Shown: one piece after another, positions 38,084 through 47,413 of the stretch
Layout of the letters: the number at the start of each line of letters is the position of its first letter
Numbering within the stretch: position 1 is the first letter of the stretch
Source of the DNA: Paenibacillus sp. Root52
GTDB taxonomy: Bacteria > Bacillota > Bacilli > Paenibacillales > Paenibacillaceae
Assembly (NCBI RefSeq): GCF_001426865.1
Contig: NZ_LMFO01000001.1
Location: 558,001 to 622,000, forward strand
DNA: 64,000 bases
Direction of reading: 5' to 3'
Program-made: the position numbers and the translations under genes
The notes under the pieces: generated by a model
Seen by the model: the letters and a program-made list of their open reading frames with translations, nothing else
What the model was told of the DNA's origin: nothing
Database searches by the model: none

Positions 38084-39298
38084 TTAATCTAAATTGCTAA
38101 ACGAGTTTTGCAGCATGCCGGGGCGCTTGATGATCACTTTAACGTGAATATTAAGTTCCATTTTTTTAAATTCATTATTCCAATCATCTTTGATCTCTTG
38201 CCAATGTTTCGGGTATTTACGATGAACTGTATCAGCATATCCCCCTAAATCTGTTCCAAGACGTTGCATGATTTTCCAACTGGCAGTTATCTCTTCCTTA
38301 ATGTCCTTCCCAGCTTGATCTTCAACTTGTTTGACCATGGTATCTTTTGATAAATTGAGTTTGGACTCCGATTCACTGATATTTGCTTTAGCTTTAACAT
38401 AAATGTTCATCACATAATGGTCACCGCTTTTAACTAAACGTTGCTTGGTTTTAGACTTCAAGATGGTAAGAGCAACAAGTTCTTTGTGTTTATGTTCTGA
38501 TGTAGATATAGAAATGACAGTTCCTTTTACTTTATTGGTAATCCAGCTAAGACCACGACTCTCATGTTGATTCATACGTCCGACCAAACGACCATTTTGA
38601 ATAATGGCGAGTTCTGTGAGTCGTAATTTCTCAGCTTGAGAAACCTTTTTATACGTATCCATGGTATCCAACTTCTTTTCTTTCTCCGTATCTCCTTTTC
38701 CAGAGACCATTATAATCGGAATACCTATGACCTTGGCTTCCGATTTCATTTTACTGGCATAGTCGAATATCGTAACAGGTGGAAATATAGATGAGGTATC
38801 TGCTTCTTTACGAAGAATTTGATCTATACTCTCACCAGGTATTTTCTCAGGAGGAATCAGTTTACGAAGAATAGTGCCAGCATGTTGATCCGATACAAGT
38901 AACCAGACGGTTTCGCGTGACTCTGAAGTACGTAAATAGGTATCGATTAGTTGATTGATTCCCTGATCCATAGCATCTTTTCCAATAACCACAACGTTGT
39001 TATGTGCAAAATAAAGTCTCCGGGGATTTTCTAAATTGGTTAAATTGGCTGCTTCAGATATGGTTTTGCCAACCGAAGAGAATACATTTACTGCAGGCTG
39101 AGAAGACCCGGAACCACCCCCTGTGTTGGAAGTGATTGAAGAGGGTACAATGACTTGATACGTAGCCACCCAATCCTTTCCTGTACGATCAAACCCCGTT
39201 GCAGAAGTAATGCCTATTTGATTGAGTTCAGTTCGATTCCAACATCCTGATAGCAGCAATGAAATACAACCCAATAGGTAAAATTTCTTGATTATCAT
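38084..39298 (-). CDS. GerAC/GerKC-type spore germination lipoprotein
   Basis: A 404-residue Ger(x)C family protein. The lipobox is LLSGC (Cys19), followed at once by the family hallmark WNRTELNQIGITSATGFDR. The middle has RRLYFAHNNVVVIGKDAM and the end KHWQEIKDDWNNEFKKMELNIHVKVIIKRPG, both typical. It is the outer lipoprotein subunit of the germinant receptor. Its ATG overlaps the stop of the A gene by four bases (ATGA), which implies translational coupling. The B gene follows after about 30 bases. Confidence 0.93.
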   Translation of the reverse strand: MIIKKFYLLGCISLLLSGCWNRTELNQIGITSATGFDRTGKDWVATYQVIVPSSITSNTGGGSGSSQPAVNVFSSVGKTISEAANLTNLENPRRLYFAHNNVVVIGKDAMDQGINQLIDTYLRTSESRETVWLLVSDQHAGTILRKLIPPEKIPGESIDQILRKEADTSSIFPPVTIFDYASKMKSEAKVIGIPIIMVSGKGDTEKEKKLDTMDTYKKVSQAEKLRLTELAIIQNGRLVGRMNQHESRGLSWITNKVKGTVISISTSEHKHKELVALTILKSKTKQRLVKSGDHYVMNIYVKAKANISESESKLNLSKDTMVKQVEDQAGKDIKEEITASWKIMQRLGTDLGGYADTVHRKYPKHWQEIKDDWNNEFKKMELNIHVKVIIKRPGMLQNSFSNLD

Positions 39299-40890
39299 TG
39301 TTCTTCATCCCCTTCATCACGTGTTAATTGAGGACTTGGTTTTTGATTAGATCCTTGTCTTATAGGGTTCCTATGACTAAAATAGGCAGGTCTTGTTCGC
39401 ATGCTCCACCAAGGGAAGCGTAGTACAAGATCCTTCATATCTTGAAGTTTGAACGGGGCTGCTGGAAGAAGATAGGGAACCCCGAATGTTTGTAGGGAAA
39501 CCAAGTGAACTAAGATGGGAACCAGCCCAGCTAAAATTCCAAATAGACCAAGAGACCCTGCAAGTAACATTAAGGTAAAACGCAATAGACGAACCGCGGC
39601 GGCCATGTTGATGGCTGGCATCACGAAGCTTGATATAGCTGTAAAGGAAACGACAATGACCATTGCCGCAGATACAAGTCCTGCTTGAACAGCTGCCTGT
39701 CCTAGTACTAGAGCTCCAACAATTGAAATTGCTGGACCGATGGCACGTGGCATACGCACCCCAGCTTCTCGAATCACTTCAAATGTCAATTCCATTAAAA
39801 ATGCTTCAATGAGTGCAGGAAGTGGTGTATTCTCCCTCTGGGCAGCTAGACTAATTAATAACGTTGTTGGCAGCATCTCCTGCTGAAACGTAGTAACTGC
39901 AATGAAAATGGAGGGTAACAGCAGGGCAACTAAGAAAGAGGAGAAGCGAATTATCCGTAAAAATGAGGCGATATCATACCTTTGATAATAGTCCTCACTG
40001 GAGATGAAGAACCGAAAGAAAGTTACAGGGGCTAGTAAAACAAAGGGAGTCCCATCAACGATTATTGCAACTAATCCTTCTAATAATCCGCCAGCAACTG
40101 CATCTGGACGTTCAGTGTTCATAAGTGTTGGGAATGGCGTATACACTCCGTCTTGAATGAATTCTTCAATATATCCGCTTTCAAGAATGCTATCTGTCTC
40201 AATGGATAGAAGTCTTTATTTTACTTCAAGAATTATCTCTGGTTCAGCAATTCCTCGAATAAATGCTACAGATACCTTAGTTTTTGTATATTCACCGATC
40301 GTTAGAGGATCAAAGCGCAAATCTGGTGTGCGTAAAATTCTGCGTAATAAAGCCATATTTGTGGAAATGTCCTCAGTAAATCCTTCTTTGGGTCCGCGAA
40401 GAACAGTTTGGGATGTAGGTTCCTCAATAGATCTTCGAGCCCCACCTCCTATGGAAACGGTAAATACGGTGTTTCCTTCACCGACTAGGATGATTGCTTG
40501 TCCTTCAAGCACAGATTCCAAAAGTTGATTTTTATCAACTGACTTTAAGCTTCCGATCGGAAGGTGGTTCTTAATCCATGCTATCGGATCATCTTCTGAG
40601 CTAATCGGACTATTCGCCAAAACATCTAGCATCGTAGTTAGTAACTGTTGATCTATAAGTCCATCTATGTAAATGATGGTCACATCGATATCAGTCTGTT
40701 CTTTAAAACCGGCAAGGGAACGGATCATTACATCAGGGCTATCGCCTAACTTTTGTTGTATCCAATCCAAAGTGTTTAATTCCGGAACATCTGGATGATC
40801 TTCGGGACATTCTTTACTGGAGTGGTTAATCAAGTATTTCCGGTTCCCATTAGAAGATTTAAAGTTCTTTAATCTTTGAAAGAAGCTCAT
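39295..40890 (-). pseudogene. GerAA/GerKA-type germination protein interrupted by an ochre codon
   Basis: The locus encodes the A subunit of a GerA-type germinant receptor, about 530 residues: N-terminal soluble part (DVMIRSLAGFKEQTDIDVTI, EGQAIILVGEG, RGPKEGFTEDISTNMALLRR) and C-terminal membrane part (TERPDAVAGGLLEGLVAIIVDGTPF, then several helices, and the ending PWWSMRTRPAYFSHRNP). A TAA at 40216-40218 interrupts it in frame: EILEVK-stop-RLLSIETDSILESGYIEEFI. Relatives have a Lys or Arg here, so one change from AAA would explain it. Frame and sequence on both sides are otherwise intact. The ATG at 40890 is preferred over 40908, which has no ribosome site. If real, this receptor lacks a full A subunit. 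Confidence 0.88.
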
Positions 40891-40920
40891 AAGAAACCCA
40901 CTTTGCATTTTTTTGTGATA

Positions 40921-40954
40921 TTTGTTAGTTAAGTAACTTTGTTAGTTAAGTAAC
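40921..40954. repeat. perfect 17-bp tandem repeat upstream of ger operon
   Basis: TTTGTTAGTTAAGTAAC occurs twice without a gap (40921-40937, 40938-40954). Each copy holds the inverted repeat GTTA-GTTAAG-TAAC. It lies 31 bases upstream of the operon's first ATG, where a promoter or regulator site is expected. Confidence 0.75.
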
Positions 40955-41118
40955 TCCATTCATCTATCATGCTCTGAAAAGTTCTTAAATATGAATAGAT
41001 CAATTTTACGTATCTTGTTTACTACCTGATAAGGAATTATGCCTTTAAATCATACATACCTGAGCTATGCTCGTTGGGGATTTATGGAATTTAAGGAAGT
41101 GGAAATCCTTGTAGAGGG

Positions 41119-41235
41119 TCAGTAACTCGAAAGTTCTCCACTATTATGGCGTGGAGTTTTGCCACTAAATATCACTGACATTCGTGTATTGTCCGGGGCG
41201 ATCTTGTTGATTAAGTCCTCGCGATAGAAAAACAT
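41119..41235 (-). pseudogene. short fragment resembling Xaa-Pro aminopeptidase N-terminus
   Basis: A 38-codon frame with a good ribosome site (TGGAGG, six bases before ATG). Its translation, MFFYREDLINKIAPDNTR, then MSVIFSGKTPRHNSGELSSY, resembles the first strand and turn of the AMP_N domain of Xaa-Pro aminopeptidases (LP..S...FSG..P....). It stops at TGA where the family would go on with the conserved NRNFYYLTG. No metal-binding domain is nearby. Either a remnant or a chance small gene. The rest of 40955-41409 holds nothing recognisable. Confidence 0.35.
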
Positions 41236-41409
41236 GCTTGTCCTCCATCCAAGTGAATAATGCCCTTAGTTTCTGCCTTCTTTTTCAAACAATGTGATTA
41301 TCTGCAGAACCACTGTTGTTAAAAGAGAGTGTTGTACCCTTTGTTTATATTCATACAGGTAGGTTATATAAATTTAGAAGTTATCAACCATACCAATGGA
41401 GGGATTCAT

Positions 41410-42249
41410 ATGTTTAGACACCAGAAGGAATTACAATTCGAAGTAAAAGTAGATCACCCGGATCCCGTATTTGCTCGTAAGGTTCAAGAAATATTGGGTG
41501 GACAGTTTGGAGAAATGACGGTCATGATGCAGTATCTTTTCCAAGGGTTCAATTGTCGAGGAGAGGAAAAATACAAAGACATGCTTATGGATATCGGCAC
41601 CGAGGAAATCGGACACGTTGAAATGCTGTGCGCACTGATTAGCCAACTTCTTGATGGTGCATCACCGGAGGAACAACAAAAAGCAGCTGAAGATCCTGTA
41701 ACAGCAGCGATCATGGGTGGAATCAATCCCCAACATTTACTTGTCAGCGGGCTGGGCGGTTTACCTACAAATTCTACCGGCGTACCTTGGAATGGATCAT
41801 ACATTGTAGCCAGTGGTAACCTTCTTGCAGACATGCGCTCTAACCTACATGCCGAAAGTCAAGGCCGTCTCCAGGTTGCGAGATTGTATCACATGACCAC
41901 CGATGAAGGTGTTCGTGCAACGTTCCGCAAAATGTTGGCGCGTGACCGGTATCATCAATATCAATGGATGGCAGCCATCCAGGAACTGGAAGAAAAGAAC
42001 GGAGTGGTAGTACCGGCTTCTTTCCCACCAGAGGCTGAACTTGAATCTCAGCCAGAAGCCTATGAGTTCTGGAATCTCTCCGAAGGCAACGAATCAAGCG
42101 AAGGTTTATGGGCTAAAGGAAGTGCACCAGATGGTACAGGAGACTTCGTGTACATTTCCAATCCAGTTCCAAAAGGACAAGTCTACGAGCCTGTCATTCC
42201 AGCCACAGAGCTTCATCATGATCTTGATGGAAAAGCGAGCGATAAGTAA
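41410..42249 (+). CDS. manganese catalase
   Basis: A 279-residue di-manganese catalase: 2 H2O2 to O2 and water. The metal ligands of the family can all be seen: Glu35 (GEMTVMMQYL), Glu66 and His69 (GTEEIGHVEM), Glu149 (LHAESQGR) and His182 (RDRYHQYQW). The C-terminal segment (DFVYISNPVPKGQVYEP) is typical of the subunit-linking tail. GGAGG stands nine bases before ATG 41410. In Bacillus relatives such catalases are spore-coat components, and two CotF-like genes follow directly, so a role in the spore is likely here. Confidence 0.95.
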   Translation: MFRHQKELQFEVKVDHPDPVFARKVQEILGGQFGEMTVMMQYLFQGFNCRGEEKYKDMLMDIGTEEIGHVEMLCALISQLLDGASPEEQQKAAEDPVTAAIMGGINPQHLLVSGLGGLPTNSTGVPWNGSYIVASGNLLADMRSNLHAESQGRLQVARLYHMTTDEGVRATFRKMLARDRYHQYQWMAAIQELEEKNGVVVPASFPPEAELESQPEAYEFWNLSEGNESSEGLWAKGSAPDGTGDFVYISNPVPKGQVYEPVIPATELHHDLDGKASDK

Positions 42250-42352
42250 TGTTAACCGACTAAAAATATAGTATCACTAATTTTATATATGTTTCTTTTT
42301 CATTAACATGGGTATTAAATGAATATATAACTATATTTGGAGGTGTTGGATA

Positions 42353-42544
42353 ATGGCGAATAAAGAACTCGCTGTACATGAAAAGCTTGAAATCCATGAG
42401 CTGTTAACCCTCAAAACATCTTGTGCCACGAAAGCCGTGACGATGTTGGAGCTTGTCAAAGACGATAAACTAAAATCCTTAATTGAAAATGATTTGGACA
42501 ACTCTTCCAAAGCGATTGAAGAATTGAAATCTCTATTGAAATAA
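42353..42544 (+). CDS. small spore-coat-associated protein (YraG/CotF partner type)
   Basis: A 63-residue helical protein (LAVHEKLEIHELLTLKTSCATKAVTMLELV, then LIENDLDNSSKAIEELKSLLK). In Bacillus, small helical proteins of this kind are encoded next to CotF-domain proteins (yraG beside yraF) and are assigned to the spore coat. TGGAGG precedes the ATG. The next gene, with a Coat F domain, starts 14 bases downstream, so the two form one unit. Assignment rests on context and general likeness. Confidence 0.7.
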   Translation: MANKELAVHEKLEIHELLTLKTSCATKAVTMLELVKDDKLKSLIENDLDNSSKAIEELKSLLK

Positions 42545-42558
42545 GGAGGGTTCTAATT

Positions 42559-42870
42559 ATGTCTACTACGATGACCAAAGAAATGCTGGTTAAAGCTATT
42601 AAACCAATGGATGATCTTGCAATTGCTACTGATCTACTTCTGTCTGCTAAGTCAGCAGTACGCACCTATGCGATTGCTCTTACAGAAGCGGCTACACCCA
42701 GAGTTCGGAAAGCGCTAAGATCCCAGCTTGATACAGCGATTGATACTCATCAAAAAATTGCAGATTACATGATCAAAAATGAAATGTATCATCCTTATAG
42801 TATTGAGGAACAGGTTGAGCATGATCTGGAGAAATCCGATAAAGTTCTAGGATTGGTGAAAGAAGTTTAA
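42559..42870 (+). CDS. spore coat protein, CotF family
   Basis: A 103-residue protein with the Coat F pattern: DLAIATDLLLSAKSAVRTYAIALTEAATPRVRKALRSQLDTAIDTHQKIADYMIKNEMYHPYSIEEQVEHD. The S/T.AK.....YA.A..E..TP..R..L...L..AI..H..I..YM....YHPY pattern is diagnostic. AAGGAGGG precedes the ATG. It follows the small helical partner by 14 bases and the manganese catalase by about 300, and is followed by a terminator. Confidence 0.88.
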   Translation: MSTTMTKEMLVKAIKPMDDLAIATDLLLSAKSAVRTYAIALTEAATPRVRKALRSQLDTAIDTHQKIADYMIKNEMYHPYSIEEQVEHDLEKSDKVLGLVKEV

Positions 42871-42918
42871 TCTCTCGGATACCTTCAGAATTAGATAATA
42901 AAAAAATAGAAGTTTCAT

Positions 42919-42968
42919 TAATTGGCGACTTTTCCCTGAATTCAATCGGGGAGAGTTCGCCAATTTTA
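42919..42968 (+). terminator. intrinsic terminator
   Basis: AATTGGCGA pairs with TCGCCAATT, with an inner CCC/GGG pairing, followed by TTATTT. It ends the CotF-like unit. From here to 43198 I see nothing except AT-rich DNA that should contain the promoter of the next gene. Confidence 0.8.
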
Positions 42969-43198
42969 TTTGTGAAACGTTCCTTGTTAAAACAAAATGT
43001 ACTACACTACATACAAATTGAGCATGCGATAAAACTAAAAGTTGTGATTGCGTTTAATGAATTGAATAAGAATCAGGATCACTAATGTATTATTTGTATC
43101 TTTGTGAGTAATCTAGTGACGAGTTTGTATAAGGCCAGTTGTAGAGAATGTATATTGAGCATGGCCTCTAATATGGAGTAAAATCTATTCAGGCAAAA

Positions 43199-43217
43199 TG
43201 ATAATGATTATCATTAT
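43199..43217. promoter_or_regulatory. Fur box
   Basis: TGATAATGATTATCATTAT is a nearly perfect match to the classical Fur 19-mer (GATAATGATTATCATTATC). It lies 56 bases before the siderophore-binding lipoprotein gene, so that gene should be repressed when iron is sufficient. Confidence 0.92.
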
Positions 43218-43272
43218 ACATAAGCGAATTATTTTGCTACAAAACATAAAACATCTAGGAGTGGATTAGATC

Positions 43273-44286
43273 ATGGGTAAATGGGGAGTTATGAAAACAG
43301 GATGGATGTCGCTTATAACGGCAGCAATGATTACGGTGATGGGTTGCGGCTCGGCAGGCGAGCAAGCTGCGGCTCCAGTGACAACCGATCAGCAGGCACA
43401 GACCACTGCAGCATCAAACGAGGTACCGTCTCAGGCGGAAACGCGCGTTGTAAACGACGGCTTCGGAGAAGTAGAGGTCCCAACCAATCCGAAACGAATC
43501 TCTGCTCTCTATCGTGAAGATTACTTGGTGGCGCTTGGGGTGACACCTATTGTTCAATATTACAACCCAATGTGGGGCAAGCAGGATTATTTGAAACTGG
43601 ACGTACCGTTGTTCGATGTGACCGGCAACATCGAAGCTTTGCTTGTAGCAGATCCCGACTTAATCATCGCCGCTGGAGAGGTTGATGCAGCACAATACGA
43701 ACTCTATTCCAAGGTTGCGCCGACGTTCCGCATACCGGACGACGTACTTCCAGATTCACGGAAAACATTGACCTTAATCGCGGAATTGCTTGGTCTGAGT
43801 GACAAGGCGGAGCAAGTTCTTGCCGATTACGATGCACGTATTGTCGATGTGAAGGCGAAGCTGAACGCAGCGATCGGCGATGAAAAGCTGGTTGTTTTAC
43901 GGATGAACGTGGTAGACAAATCGATAAATATTTTCGGTATTCATAACACGTTTGTTGGACAACTCTTGTATGAGGATCTGGGGTTGAAGGCGCCGGGATT
44001 TGCTGAAGCGATGACGGATGGAAATATCGTCTTGTCGAAGGAGGTCGTTCCAGAGCTTGACGCAGACCATATTATTATCCTCCCGTCCAACGGAACATGG
44101 GATGAAGAGAGTAATGCCAAAGCGCTTGAGGAAATGAAGACAGATCCGTTATGGAAGAATGTTCCTGCATTTAAGAATGGCCATGTGTATCCAGTAGAGA
44201 GATCTTATTGGCAGGCTGGAGCTATTACAGCTAATGGATTAAAGATGGATGACTTACTTCGCTTGCTGACTCCTGGCAGTAAATAA
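43273..44286 (+). CDS. iron-siderophore ABC transporter substrate-binding lipoprotein
   Basis: A 337-residue class III (FecB/FhuD-type) binding protein. The lipobox VMGC gives lipid-anchored Cys25. The mature protein has PTNPKRISALYREDYLVALGVTPI at the start of lobe 1, the DPDLIIAAGE strand, a long inter-lobe helix region, and the C-terminal DADHIIILPSNGTW. It should hand a ferric siderophore to an ABC permease, but no permease or ATPase gene is in the window. WGKQDYL (residues 101-107) also occurs in the sensor domain of the next gene. It is Fur-controlled by the box at 43199. Confidence 0.93.
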   Translation: MGKWGVMKTGWMSLITAAMITVMGCGSAGEQAAAPVTTDQQAQTTAASNEVPSQAETRVVNDGFGEVEVPTNPKRISALYREDYLVALGVTPIVQYYNPMWGKQDYLKLDVPLFDVTGNIEALLVADPDLIIAAGEVDAAQYELYSKVAPTFRIPDDVLPDSRKTLTLIAELLGLSDKAEQVLADYDARIVDVKAKLNAAIGDEKLVVLRMNVVDKSINIFGIHNTFVGQLLYEDLGLKAPGFAEAMTDGNIVLSKEVVPELDADHIIILPSNGTWDEESNAKALEEMKTDPLWKNVPAFKNGHVYPVERSYWQAGAITANGLKMDDLLRLLTPGSK

Positions 44287-44329
44287 GAATAATCAAGTTC
44301 ATTGGCGGACTCATCGCCATAATGAGGAA

Positions 44330-44373
44330 AGAGCCGCTTGTCAACGAAGGTTGATAGGCGGCTCATTTTATTT
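44330..44373 (+). terminator. intrinsic terminator
   Basis: GAGCCGC pairs with GCGGCTC and an inner TCAAC with GTTGA, followed by ATTTTATTTT. It ends the binding lipoprotein transcript, so the following regulator has its own promoter. Confidence 0.85.
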
Positions 44374-44387
44374 TAAACTATATTTAT

Positions 44388-44406
44388 TGAGAATGAATAT
44401 CAATTA
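44388..44406. promoter_or_regulatory. degenerate Fur box
   Basis: TGAGAATGAATATCAATTA keeps the GA.AATGA.TATCA.T core of the Fur 19-mer with several changes. It ends 20 bases before the AraC-type regulator gene, in its presumed promoter. Confidence 0.6.
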
Positions 44407-44426
44407 AAAGGCGGTTAATAGAAACG

Positions 44427-46016
44427 ATGGATATTGAACAGCACAAACAAGCCGTGATGGCTCCTCGAGTCCAATATGTGCTGCAATCGATTCACTTCAT
44501 CGTTGCTGGTGAGCAAGCGGAAGTGAATGAATTGCACGACAGAGAACGAAATGATCAAGAATGCTATGAACTGATTATTATCATGAGCGGAACGGGACAG
44601 GGAAAATGCTATTTAAGGAGTCCTGGGAGTCTGCTCTCTCTTGATCAAGAACTTATGAGCTGCAACTATTACCAAGTTTGCTTTGTAACGAACGGCTGTG
44701 CTTCAGCTTCGAGCTTGATGCCAGATAAAGATGACCTTGTCTGCTCACCTTTTGCGAAGATGATCGAATTGCTTGATGAATTATATGGTCTTCGTGGAAC
44801 GAGAGATGAACTTGAAGTATTCCAACGGTTTGTGAGATTCCAAGAGCTATTGCTCTTCTTATTCCGGCAGAATGCACTTACGTGCGAAGATAAGGGTACG
44901 GATATTGAACAGCAAGGCGTGGAGCTTAGCATACAGCATATTCATCAATACTACCGCGAGCTTCTAACTGTAGAGGAGCTTGCATCTCTCGCAGGTATTG
45001 ATCGCTGGAAATATACCCGTCTGTTCAAAGAGGCTACGGGTCAAGTACCTCTCCAGTACTTGAATGAAGTACGCATTAATCAAGCCAAGAGGTGGCTCAC
45101 AAGTGCTGATGATAAGTTGCTCGATATTGCGCTGAATGCAGGCTTTAACAATGAATATTATTTCAATCGTCGTTTCAAGCAGACGGTAGGTATTTCGCCA
45201 GGACAATATCGCCGTAGCCGGAAGGGACAGCTTAGAGTAGTCGCACCGTATTTGGAGGATTTTATCGTTGCTCTGGATATGCAGCCTATCGCCCAGTATA
45301 GTCATGCAAAGTGGGGCAAACAAGACTATCTAGGCTTAAATCATATTCCAACGTTCGACGAGAATGGCGGTAACTTTGACACACTTTCCAGTTATAAACC
45401 GGATCTAATATTACTTATGGATCGTTATGAGCAGCAGCAATATTCGCAGTGTCGACGCATATCCAACACGTGTATTCTACGTGAGCAGACCAATAACTGG
45501 CGTACACTGCTGCGTACCGTTGCCGATTATTTTGGTCGGACGGAGTTAGCCGATGATGCGATCGCCAAGTATGATTTCAAGGCAAGGAGCGCGAGTCATA
45601 CACTGAGTCAGATGATGAAAGGTGAAACGGTTGCTTTTCTGCGTATTTCGGCAGATCACCTCATTCAGTATACCGATGAAGGCCAAGGTTTTGTTTCAAC
45701 TGTCCTTTATGGCGATGTTGGTTTACATTCCCATGCGGCAGTAGGTGTATTTTCTAAGGCAAATAGACCAGGTATGTTCAATCTCTCCGTAGATGACTTA
45801 CATAAGCTAAATGCGGATCATCTGTTTATTACATTTGATAAGTGGCACAGCCAGGCCGAAGGTAAGGAGAGGGAACTTCTGCAGCAGCCAGAGTGGCTTG
45901 ATCTACCAGCTGTACGGCATAACCATGTTTACGAAGTGGATTTTCTAACCTGGATGAATAACGGGATTATTTCAAATAGCAAAAAAATTGATGATATCCT
46001 ACGATCGTTAGCTTGA
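44427..46016 (+). CDS. AraC regulator fused to siderophore-binding-protein-like sensor (Btr type)
   Basis: A 529-residue regulator with the layout of Bacillus Btr (YbbB): an N-terminal AraC sensing region (to about 165), the double helix-turn-helix (about 172-270; LTVEELASLAGIDRWKYTRLFKEA, LLDIALNAGFNNEYYFNRRFKQ) and a C-terminal class III binding-protein domain (about 275-529) with no signal peptide, so it works in the cytoplasm. Its AQYSHAKWGKQDYLGL matches QYYNPMWGKQDYLKL of the neighbouring lipoprotein, so both probably bind the same ferric siderophore. It should activate the uptake genes when the siderophore has entered. A weak Fur box precedes it. The start has only a weak GGCGG site. 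Confidence 0.92.
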   Translation: MDIEQHKQAVMAPRVQYVLQSIHFIVAGEQAEVNELHDRERNDQECYELIIIMSGTGQGKCYLRSPGSLLSLDQELMSCNYYQVCFVTNGCASASSLMPDKDDLVCSPFAKMIELLDELYGLRGTRDELEVFQRFVRFQELLLFLFRQNALTCEDKGTDIEQQGVELSIQHIHQYYRELLTVEELASLAGIDRWKYTRLFKEATGQVPLQYLNEVRINQAKRWLTSADDKLLDIALNAGFNNEYYFNRRFKQTVGISPGQYRRSRKGQLRVVAPYLEDFIVALDMQPIAQYSHAKWGKQDYLGLNHIPTFDENGGNFDTLSSYKPDLILLMDRYEQQQYSQCRRISNTCILREQTNNWRTLLRTVADYFGRTELADDAIAKYDFKARSASHTLSQMMKGETVAFLRISADHLIQYTDEGQGFVSTVLYGDVGLHSHAAVGVFSKANRPGMFNLSVDDLHKLNADHLFITFDKWHSQAEGKERELLQQPEWLDLPAVRHNHVYEVDFLTWMNNGIISNSKKIDDILRSLA

Positions 46017-46133
46017 TATAGCTTGGTTTATAATTTCAGTTGCGACTGGAAGGTTTTCATTCTCGATTTTGTACAAAGCAACCGTCGATTCTGTCCATTG
46101 TTATTCGGAAGTCGTCGAAGCTACAATGAAGTT

Positions 46134-46152
46134 GATAATGATTATCAATATC
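46134..46152. promoter_or_regulatory. Fur box
   Basis: GATAATGATTATCAATATC matches the Fur consensus at 17 of 19 positions. It lies 37 bases before the TTG start of the reductase gene, which should therefore be iron-repressed. Confidence 0.9.
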
Positions 46153-46189
46153 TTGGGCGTTAGATGAACCGGCTGGAGGAGGATACGGA

Positions 46190-47227
46190 TTGACAGAACA
46201 GCTTGAATTATACGATGTGACAATTATTGGCGGTGGTCCTGCAGGAATGTATACTGCTTTTTATAGTGGAATGCGCCATTTGAAGACGAAGTTAATCGAA
46301 GCCAAAGACGAACTTGGCGGGCGGATGCTGATATATCCCGAAAAAATGATATGGGATGTTGGAGGGGTTACACCGATCCTATGTGAGACATTAATTGCAC
46401 AATTGTCTGAGCAGGCGAGGACGTTCGACCCAACCATTGTATTTGGTCAGCACATTATCGGTTTGGAGAAACAAGCGGATTCAACGTACATTTTGAAGGC
46501 AGCAACGGGAGAGAAGCACTGGACACGGACAGTCATTTTGGCAATTGGCCGCGGTATTCTCCGAATGGCGAAGCTTGAGCTGGAAGGGGCTGAGCGCTAC
46601 GAGGTATCCAATCTGCACTATACGGTGCAGGAGCTGGAGCCATTCAGAGGAAAGCGGGTGCTTATTTCAGGTGGGGGGAATTCGGCTGTTGATTGGGCGA
46701 ACGAGTTAGTTCCTATCGCTGCTCAGGTTACAGTCGTACATCGGCGCGATCGTTTCGGTGGACATGAGAAAAACATCGCTCGAATGAAGGAGTCTTCTGC
46801 CGAGGTCTTAACGCCATATGAAGTCACGCAATTATACAGCGGTAATGGGAATTCAATTGAACGAGTGACGATTGCACATATCGAATCAGGGGAATCACGC
46901 GAGCTGGAAATAGACGAGGTTATTGTCAACCACGGTCTAAAATCCGATTTTACAGGTATCAAGGATTGGGGACTGGATATGGACGACTGGAACATATTTG
47001 TCAGTCCGAAACTGGAGACGAACTTACCGGGCATCTTCGGTGCTGGCGACTTCGCCAATTACGAAAGTAAGCTCAACCTGATTGCTGGAGCGTTCACGGA
47101 TGCGGCTTTAGCGCTTAACAGCGCCAAGCTGTATTTGGATCCCGAGGCGCCGAGAATGGCCTATGTATCGTCTCATAACGAGAGGTTTAAAGAAAAAAAC
47201 AAGGCGCTTGGCGTATCTGTTGAATAG
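46190..47227 (+). CDS. ferredoxin/flavodoxin-NADP+ reductase-type flavoprotein, iron-regulated
   Basis: A 345-residue reductase of the thioredoxin-reductase-like FNR family (YumC type) without a Cys-x-x-Cys. FAD-binding [19 protein letters not shown] and [10 protein letters not shown] are at the start, NADPH-binding [17 protein letters not shown] in the middle, and the second FAD motif [29 protein letters not shown] near the end. Start is TTG 46190, since CTGGAGGAGG is well placed. The strong Fur box and the siderophore genes before it suggest that it supplies electrons for ferric-siderophore reduction, directly or through a ferredoxin. That role is inferred. Confidence 0.9.
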   Translation: MTEQLELYDVTIIGGGPAGMYTAFYSGMRHLKTKLIEAKDELGGRMLIYPEKMIWDVGGVTPILCETLIAQLSEQARTFDPTIVFGQHIIGLEKQADSTYILKAATGEKHWTRTVILAIGRGILRMAKLELEGAERYEVSNLHYTVQELEPFRGKRVLISGGGNSAVDWANELVPIAAQVTVVHRRDRFGGHEKNIARMKESSAEVLTPYEVTQLYSGNGNSIERVTIAHIESGESRELEIDEVIVNHGLKSDFTGIKDWGLDMDDWNIFVSPKLETNLPGIFGAGDFANYESKLNLIAGAFTDAALALNSAKLYLDPEAPRMAYVSSHNERFKEKNKALGVSVE

Positions 47228-47295
47228 AGGTTTGCTATCATTAGGGCGAAGTTGTGAGAAGAGATTTTCAATTGAATAATTCTTGATCCGATCTG

Positions 47296-47318
47296 AGCGC
47301 CAGTTGGCGCTTTTTTTT
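47296..47318 (+). terminator. intrinsic terminator
   Basis: AGCGCC and GGCGCT pair around AGTT, followed by seven to eight T. It ends the Fur-controlled cluster. Confidence 0.9.
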
Positions 47319-47413
47319 GATGTAAATAACGAAATAAAGGAGAGTTCCTTTGAAATGTAAAAGTAACGCTAACTATTGTTGCGGATTCTATTATGGATAT
47401 AAATAGAAAAAAG

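Noticed and set aside
43000..43060. A short stretch resembling part of an AraC helix (LRIEHAIK-like)
   Set aside because: The likeness is to about eight codons and is broken by stops; it is best taken as chance.
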